Positions 57,673 through 64,000 of a DNA stretch of 64,000 bases are shown here, piece after piece. Under the pieces are notes generated by a model. It had not been told where the DNA came from, searched no databases, and saw nothing but the letters and a program-made list of their open reading frames with translations. A program made the translations under genes and the position numbers. The stretch is from Angiostrongylus vasorum (taxonomy: Eukaryota > Nematoda > Chromadorea > Rhabditida > Metastrongylidae), in assembly GCA_018806985.1 (NCBI GenBank), contig JADANN010000328.1, forward strand, positions 682,001 to 746,000. Reading direction: 5' to 3'. The number at the start of each line of letters is the position of its first letter. Position 1 is the first letter of the stretch.

Positions 57673-58384
57673 TGGGTCGGGTGGTGGAATACTACAGTTG
57701 CAAAAATCGTGGCAAGTTTTTTTTTGTTTAGGAGCAGCAATTTTGTACAGGCTTTAAGCTATAAGTTCTGCATTTTATGTATATTTAACATAAGGGGAAT
57801 AGGTGGACTATTTTCAGTATCTTCTTCTCAAGCCAAGTCATTTCAACCGACCAAAGCCACCTTATATGGTGCAACGCGAAACTCTAGAAAGAAATGTGGA
57901 ACCAATGCCTGCATGTCGTCCGCGCACTACAGCGCTTCAGAAGAACACGTTTGCTTTACTTTATTGATGAATTTTGCGAATACTCCCTTGAAAGATTCTT
58001 AACGGAGCATTTAATAAACCAAACGGAATTATTCACCGAGTTATGCCATAACAAAACGAAGCGTTTAAATGTTGGTGTGGATGGCAGTGGTGGTGGCAGA
58101 AACACATTGGTAACGCAGATTTTCGTCCGATAAGGTTCCACCGTATGAGTTCTTTTATCGAATATGTCAATAAGTTTTGCACTCGGGTGTTTTGGCACGA
58201 TAGAATTGGAGCTGCCCGAAACCACTTTCTCTGAGTTGTTTCTTGTAACACAATTATCGCAAGGTATTGTAATTCGTTACATTGTTGTATACACGGGAGA
58301 TTTGTACCTGAAATAACCGACTTTCTTCAGTTACTAAAACTGGCTGTATGGTGGATACATTCTTTGGAACCTTTTTATATTCAT

Positions 58385-58780
58385 GTACTTACCTGGATAC
58401 TTCGACGGCGCGTTCTCACTAGTTGTGTGGTCCTCAGCACAACCTCCATTTTTCGGAGTTTTGCTGGTTTTTAGCCATGGTGTATTCCCGGAGTCCCGAG
58501 GTCGCCCTGACCAAATCTCTACCCCCAGGTCGTCACCAACACAGGCAGTCGCTGCCCTTGTGGATCAGAGAGATCTGCCACCGTGGGACCAGTTTGGTAC
58601 TAGGACGCTGGTGGATCCTGGTATTGGTTAACCTTAGCGGGTACTGGTGGAAACGCTAGACTCCTTCTCAACATGGAAAACCCTGCCATGGGTATGAATC
58701 CCCTCGGTCTACATCGCAGCCCGATACTCAAGAACAACTCCCAGCCACGATGAGGCGGTAAACCCTTGGAAGGATTTATG
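58385..58780 (-). mobile_element. SINE2 copy, right arm
   Basis: Mirror of 44,995-45,385. Its 3' end TACTTACCTGGATACTTCG is at the low-coordinate side. Confidence 0.8.
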
Positions 58781-59480
58781 GATTCACATATGAAAAACGA
58801 AGTACTACCATAAAGTGACCAGCGATTGTATAGCATCTTGTACCTTCTGCAATGGTGTTCTTATCAGCTGAAGCATAATGCACGTTAGCTGAATCGCTAG
58901 TTCTCAGAAAGAATGCTTCCAAATCCAGATTAGTTTCTACTTCCGTGGTAATGTGCTGAGCGGGCAAGATTTTCTTCCCCGTTACCCCTTGAAGCTATGC
59001 TACAGCTTTCTCAACTGTGTTCCTAGATACACGCTAGAGACTCTTGCATACTAGCTTCCCTTTTGATGTGCTTCCGGATTGATAATGCGGACTTCTCAAT
59101 TTTGGAGAGCCTGTTGAAGAGAAGAACTCTCGTTATACATCAGAATACGGAACCCGGAGACACCATCCAGCTACAATGAACACGTGAACCTTCCGAGACA
59201 GATTGTGATACGGTTTTGTTCACAACAATTATACAAGTCTTTGTCTATTAACTAGTTCAAATTAGGCGGATGCGTTAAGGTCCGCATCTACATAACGCCA
59301 AAGCTTCAGAATCTCCAGTGTTTCAAATGTAAGGTATTGACTCGATTTGCATTGAACCAGCAAAATCTTGTGACATCTAAGAAAAAATACAACTCTTCTC
59401 TTACCACTCTGTGTTGATTAAAATTTCCAGTTTCCCTCCTATGTTCTCTATAAAACAAATTAGCCTTCCATATGGATTCT
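58781..59480. other. Right-arm non-coding sequence
   Basis: Mirror of 44,290-44,995. No gene recognised. Confidence 0.4.
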
Positions 59481-59484
59481 TACG

Positions 59485-59885
59485 TACTTGGATACTTTAG
59501 ATGGCCTGCCTTCAGTGGTTAAGTGGGCAACAGCATAATTCCCATTTTTTCGGAGTTTTGCTGGTTTAGCCGTTGTGGTGTCCCCTAGAGTCCCCGAAGT
59601 CAGCCTAGCCACAGTCTGTCTCAGCCATCGTCACAATCACAGGCAGTCTCTGCCCTTGTGGATCAGAGGGAATTTTACCACCATACGACTAGTTTGATAC
59701 CAGGACGGTGGTCGATTCTGGTACTGGTTTACTCTTAGCTAGGCTTCCTGATGGGAAACGTCGGACTCCTTCTCAGCTTGGGAGGCCCCGCCAGGGGAAT
59801 GAATCCCCCGCTGAACATCGCAGCCCGATGCCCAGAACCACCTCCCGCCACGACGAGGCGATGAACCGTTGGGAGGATTTCTGAT
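59485..59885 (-). mobile_element. SINE2 copy, right arm
   Basis: Mirror of 43,895-44,290. Confidence 0.8.
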
Positions 59886-60471
59886 CCACATATGGAAATG
59901 AAAGTACTACCATAAAGTGACTAGCGATGTTATGGCAGCTTGTACTTCTGCAATGATATTCTTATCAGCTGAAGCATATTCCACTCAAAAGAAGAAATGA
60001 CTGTTTTAGAAAATGCATTTGACTCGACCCTTATGACCATTTCATAAGCCCTTACAAATCTGACTTATCTGTAGAATGAAGAGTTTGTTTTCATTTTGTC
60101 TCAGCACTAATCATACAACAGAGCTTGGAATAGATTGAAATGAAAGACGAGTTCACTTCATTTTCGGATGATAAGCCCTCCAAAGCGGTATCTACAAATT
60201 TAGGTTTGAAATCTGTCGTGACGACAGCTAACCTAGATGCGATTCTAACAGTTAAGTTAATCGATGAAGCTTAGATTTACTTGGCACGCAGCATGGGACG
60301 ACGGCACAATTCTCAGTTGTTATGTACATGCCAGCTTTCGGGAACATATGGTAGTTTCTGCATAACTAAGCCAGTTAAGAGGTTGAGAGCATAACAGAAC
60401 CATAAAGGATATTTCGCTCTATGGCTCCATACGTATAAATGATATGCACTTCATTATTTACTATTACTACG

Positions 60472-60752
60472 GTGAGGGTGTGTGGCACAGTGGTCGGAGG
60501 CGCTCTGGAATACACATGTGGAATCGACTCCCTGCGCCCAAAGCCCCACCAAGCCTTCCATCCCTCTGGGGTCGGCAAATTGGTACCAGACTTGTCTGGG
60601 AGGGTAGCAGCCTGGCTCGATACATCGGTAGGTCCCGGCGAGTCATTGTAAAGGCCAGATATGCATTCAATCACCTCCAAACGATGCTTAATGAAGTCGA
60701 ATGCATGGCTCATCCCTCGAGGGATTGATCAACGCCCGAGAGCTTTATACGT
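60472..60752 (+). mobile_element. SINE1 copy, right arm
   Basis: Mirror of 43,015-43,300, with the head GTGTGGCACAGTGGTCGG. Confidence 0.9.
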
Positions 60753-61326
60753 CTATACTTTTTATACCCGCCAATACCATACTCATTATAGCGAATAGAA
60801 CTGAAATAACATTTAACTGCCAATCAAACAACTGACCAATGAAGCCGTTCGAGAAAAGGGTTTTCGTATATTTCTAAGAACAGAATAAAGCTCTTCCAGT
60901 ACGACACCCGCCACAGAAACTGTTGATTGATCTATCGTCTGATTGCAGAAAGTGCAACAGAGGAGGAGTGTTAGGCGCAAAAATAAATCATCAGAAGCAG
61001 AAGTGAAACGACCTCTAGAGAGGTCATATCGACCACAGCGCCCCACGACCAGCACCATTTTTCTCGATTGTTTCTACATGTTGGAAGAACAGTAGCTCTC
61101 GAGGGAATATTTATAATTCTATCATAAATCCCTGAAAAGGCGAAATATTCACCAAACATCATTACCATAAATATAAGTCGGAGTAATTAACTGTTCGACA
61201 AAAACAAAGATCAATAGAAGTCCTTACACTTTGAAGAAAATGGACACGAAAACTGTACACGTTGCAAATAATACAAGAAATGAAAGCGTAATGAAAAACG
61301 ATGATGGTCGATGACACAAAAACAGA

Positions 61327-63916
61327 TCATATAAGACGCGCTCGATTTCTACAACGGCCCAAGATTGGGAAGAAACCGAGGTTGGAGGCAAGATGAGTAG
61401 GTAGCATTCGCCGGCGGATTTTCCACACCAGACTGAAAACTTCACTGTTCAACTTAACTTCAGTAATTGACCTCATGCTGTAGAATTTTAAAATAACACA
61501 TATATTACTGCCCATAAAACGGTATAAACGTAGGTCTGTAAAAAAATACTTTCATAGACAAACTTTTCACTATCACCCATCCGAACCAGACATAAGATAA
61601 CCAAGTGTTCTAACATCGGCGTCATAATCCAGAAAATCTGCAGATTTGCCATGCAGAAGAAATGTTTCATCCCTCAATACATTTTAAAACAGTACATAGT
61701 TTACATTAAGACTTACTTAAATACTCGTAATTTTTACCTCACTCTTCGCCAACCCCACATCATTCCACAGCGGTTCAAGCGATTGCATTGATTGACGCCT
61801 ACTCCGTGGTGAGATGTAGCCACTAAGAGGGCCCTCAGCACTTTCTGTGAAATCAAGAACTGGAGACAAATCCTCGCTGAAATCACGTCGAAAAAATAAA
61901 CGAAGTAGTGAATGAAGCCATATGTGCTCATTAAGCGAAATAACTATTTAGGAAATCACTTGTAATAGAACCTACACAATTTCCTGCTTTTGTTCTCGCT
62001 TTGGCTCCTTCACTCGAGCCCACGACTCGCCGATAACAGTTTCATCTACATCAAAATCCACATCCACTTTCACGGTTGGGTTTTTAACCTTTGAAAACGA
62101 TTATTAGAAGATAAGTCGGATATTTTGGGTGGCATGCTTGTTTTCAACCTTGAAAGAGCACCACTGGGAACACGCAGAAAAGTGTTTTTAAAAGAGAAAT
62201 CTAAGGGGTAAAAAGTAGACAGACATTCCCATATCTCCGAATGCTTGCTCTAGAAGCACGTGCACGACGTTCCGCCTCAGTTGTTAACATGTTGCTTTTG
62301 GAGTCCATACATGACAAAGCGCGTGGACACCTTCTACGCTTCGGATGCCTCTGCTCTGACTAAAATATTACTGATATAATATTGTGAAGATAGAGATCAC
62401 CGAACTCAACTGACCTAAGCATTGCTTATTGAAAATAAAAACAACAATTCTCCCAACTGATTTTTATCGCCCTATCGTGGATGTGAGGTGTTCAGGGTGT
62501 CAGACTGTGGTGAAGAGGGGAGGAATTTAAATCCCCAGGCTGGATCCTCTCAAGCGGTGTAGGAGCCCGGCGTTTCTATCAGGAAGCCCAACTAGGAGTT
62601 AAATCGAATACCATGATCCACCACCGTTCTGCTGTCGAACTAGTCGCATGGTGGCAAATCTTGCTCTGATCCACAAGGGCGTAGACTGCCTGGGATAGCG
62701 ATGACCTGGGGTAGACTTTGGCTAGGCTGACCTTGGGACTCTAGAGAACTGCAATGGCTAGACCAGCAAAAGCACGAAAAATGGAAATTTTGCTGGAGCC
62801 CGCATAACTAGTGATGACGGACCATCAAAGTATCCAAGTAGTTAAAACAACAACTACTGCATAACCACTGAAACCAACTGTTTTCTGATCTGAGTCAGAC
62901 GCTCAGTTTTGTTGCAGAGATGCTGTAATTCTCCAATTATCCAACTGTCAATAGTTTCCGTTGTAGTAACAATACCTACTAAGTTGAGATACTGCAAAGC
63001 AAAAGCTGGTAGCACAAAATCAAAAATAGCCACCATCCAACTAGTGGTACCAAGCTTCAGTCACTGGAAACTTGAACTCTGTTTTCCTGCCACTCTATTT
63101 AACTTTCTTGTTTCTGCAATTCCAATATTTTACGAATGCCTTCGTAGACAGCTCATAATTTGCCATCATTGCTTTTTTAACTAAAGGTACGATAAACTAT
63201 AATATGGAGCATCTACGATTCCTGGAGTGGTACGTACCTTTTCGAGATCAAGTGATGCCTTCAAATCATTAATCTGCCATATAAGATCTCCAAGTTCTCT
63301 GTCGAGGTTCGCTCGTTTGTCCAAGAATCTGAGGCAATCAAATTAAGCATATGATCCTGTTTTCCTATTATCGTTCTCTAAACAAAGCAAAATTCAACGA
63401 ATACAAAAGCAACATATGCCTATTCTTGAAGAGATCCTGGAGTGTTTGGGAAAAAAATTAATAATGTTAGAAATAAAAGCGAAGGAACGGTGCCAGTGTA
63501 ATAAAGAGTAGCTGAGAAACGCAAAAAGACATCTAAAATTCCCAATGTTACCAAGATGAAGATAACCAGAACAGAATTAAAATACTGCGATGTTTCTACG
63601 TTTCGACCTTAGAAAAACATCTGGGATGCAATATTGGGAAAAAAAAAGTATAAAAAACGTCATATGTGAAAAAAAATGTAATGTTTTTCCCACTTAAAAT
63701 CTTCGCCTAGAATTTCACCATCAGTATGGACATGAGCCACCCCATACGTCGAAAAATCGTGTTCCTAAACAAAATTGACAACTTCGTAGATATTAGAGGC
63801 GGACAACGTAAAGTTAGCAAAGAAAACTCGAGCAGACCTTTTCCTTTAATCTCTCTTGGGTTATGGCCTCGCTAATTCGCCGAACAATTTCGGTACGATC
63901 CACTTTAGTACTACTC
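61327..63916 (-). CDS. Kinesin C-terminal half, open copy (KIF4/KLP-19-like)
   Basis: Nine minus-strand exons join in one open frame: 63,916-63,838; 63,764-63,694; 63,328-63,238; 62,991-62,875; 62,359-62,225; 62,088-61,976; 61,876-61,743; 61,637-61,577; 61,477-61,327 (TGA). All splice phases agree. The product begins SSTKVDRTEIVRRISEAITQ (coiled coil) and continues FLDKRANLDRELGDLIWQIN. It then has a basic block (QRHPKRRRCPRALS, a possible nuclear signal), an acidic stretch (VDVDFDVDETVIGESW), a Ser/Arg-rich segment (ISPRSRRQSMQSL), and DYDADVRTLGYLMSGSDG near the end. Identity as kinesin rests on its mirror lying downstream of the motor exons at 36,961-38,874. Motor exons for this copy must lie beyond the window. 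Confidence 0.65.
62470..62850 (+). mobile_element. SINE2 copy, right arm
   Basis: Mirror of 40,960-41,310 and more complete. It lies in the intron between the kinesin exons at 62,991-62,875 and 62,359-62,225. Confidence 0.75.
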
Positions 63917-64000
63917 CTGAAAGGTAAGGTAAGGTGCTACAGAAACGTGAGCAATGAAACCAACCACTATCAGTTTGTCGGAATTTCCTCCAAACAAAAA

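Larger units (their letters stand above)
53776..64000 (-). repeat. Right arm of large inverted duplication
   Basis: Reverse complement of 39,800-49,996. It continues to the window end, where the match still holds with more differences (last 40 bases include TTTGTCGGAATTTCC), so the true outer border may lie outside. Confidence 0.95.

Noticed and set aside
1..64000. CRISPR array, bacterial operon or integrated virus
   Set aside because: No regularly spaced short repeats, ribosome-binding sites or viral replication or capsid motifs were seen; introns and LINE/PLE content mark the DNA as animal nuclear.

Overview
The window looks like nuclear DNA of a rhabditid (clade V) nematode, probably a parasitic strongylid of the hookworm type; the species is inferred, not proven. 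The reasons are split genes with many 50-70 bp introns ending in TTTCAG-like acceptors, animal protein families (KIF4-type kinesin, doublecortin, core-1 galactosyltransferase), and a dense load of RTE-type LINEs, Penelope-like elements (PLEs) and tRNA-derived SINEs. Nothing bacterial or viral was seen. Most open frames in the window are repeat shadows; real coding sequence is in short exons.

Layout. Positions 1-20,000 are repeat-rich. They hold a tRNA-derived SINE family (called SINE1 here), a decayed RTE LINE (6,440-8,540), a second RTE fragment (13,470-15,045), a palindromic short element, and a few small minus-strand exon candidates. A Penelope-like fragment lies at 20,382-21,600. A doublecortin-domain gene runs on the minus strand at 22,100-23,270. 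A C1GALT (T-synthase)-like galactosyltransferase gene runs on the plus strand in six exons at 27,421-33,801, its last intron enlarged by a SINE and an RTE fragment. A block carrying kinesin exon 1 is duplicated at 25,236-26,980 and 34,860-36,625. The kinesin gene itself runs on the plus strand from 35,071 to 42,459.

The dominant structure is a large inverted duplication. A left arm (about 39,800-49,996) and a right arm (about 53,776 to beyond the window end) are reverse complements around a centre near 51,886. They surround a 3.8 kb spacer that holds part of a Penelope-like element with direct pseudo-LTRs, a third partial kinesin copy and a divergent PLE 3' end. Each arm carries the 3' half of the kinesin gene. 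In the right arm nine exons join in one open frame; in the left arm the same exons carry several one-base insertions. The kinesin locus is therefore a family of partial copies, mostly decayed, with one open 3' half on the minus strand continuing out of the window.

Mobile elements explain much of the remainder. The PLE pseudo-LTRs carry minimal hammerhead ribozyme cores that fold on paper with complete helices. A 390 bp short element shares both its 5' and 3' segments with the RTE LINE, so it looks like an internal-deletion derivative mobilised by it. The window shows successive insertion, segmental copying and inversion acting on a small set of host genes. All calls were made by eye from sequence and translation; no alignment or database search was run.
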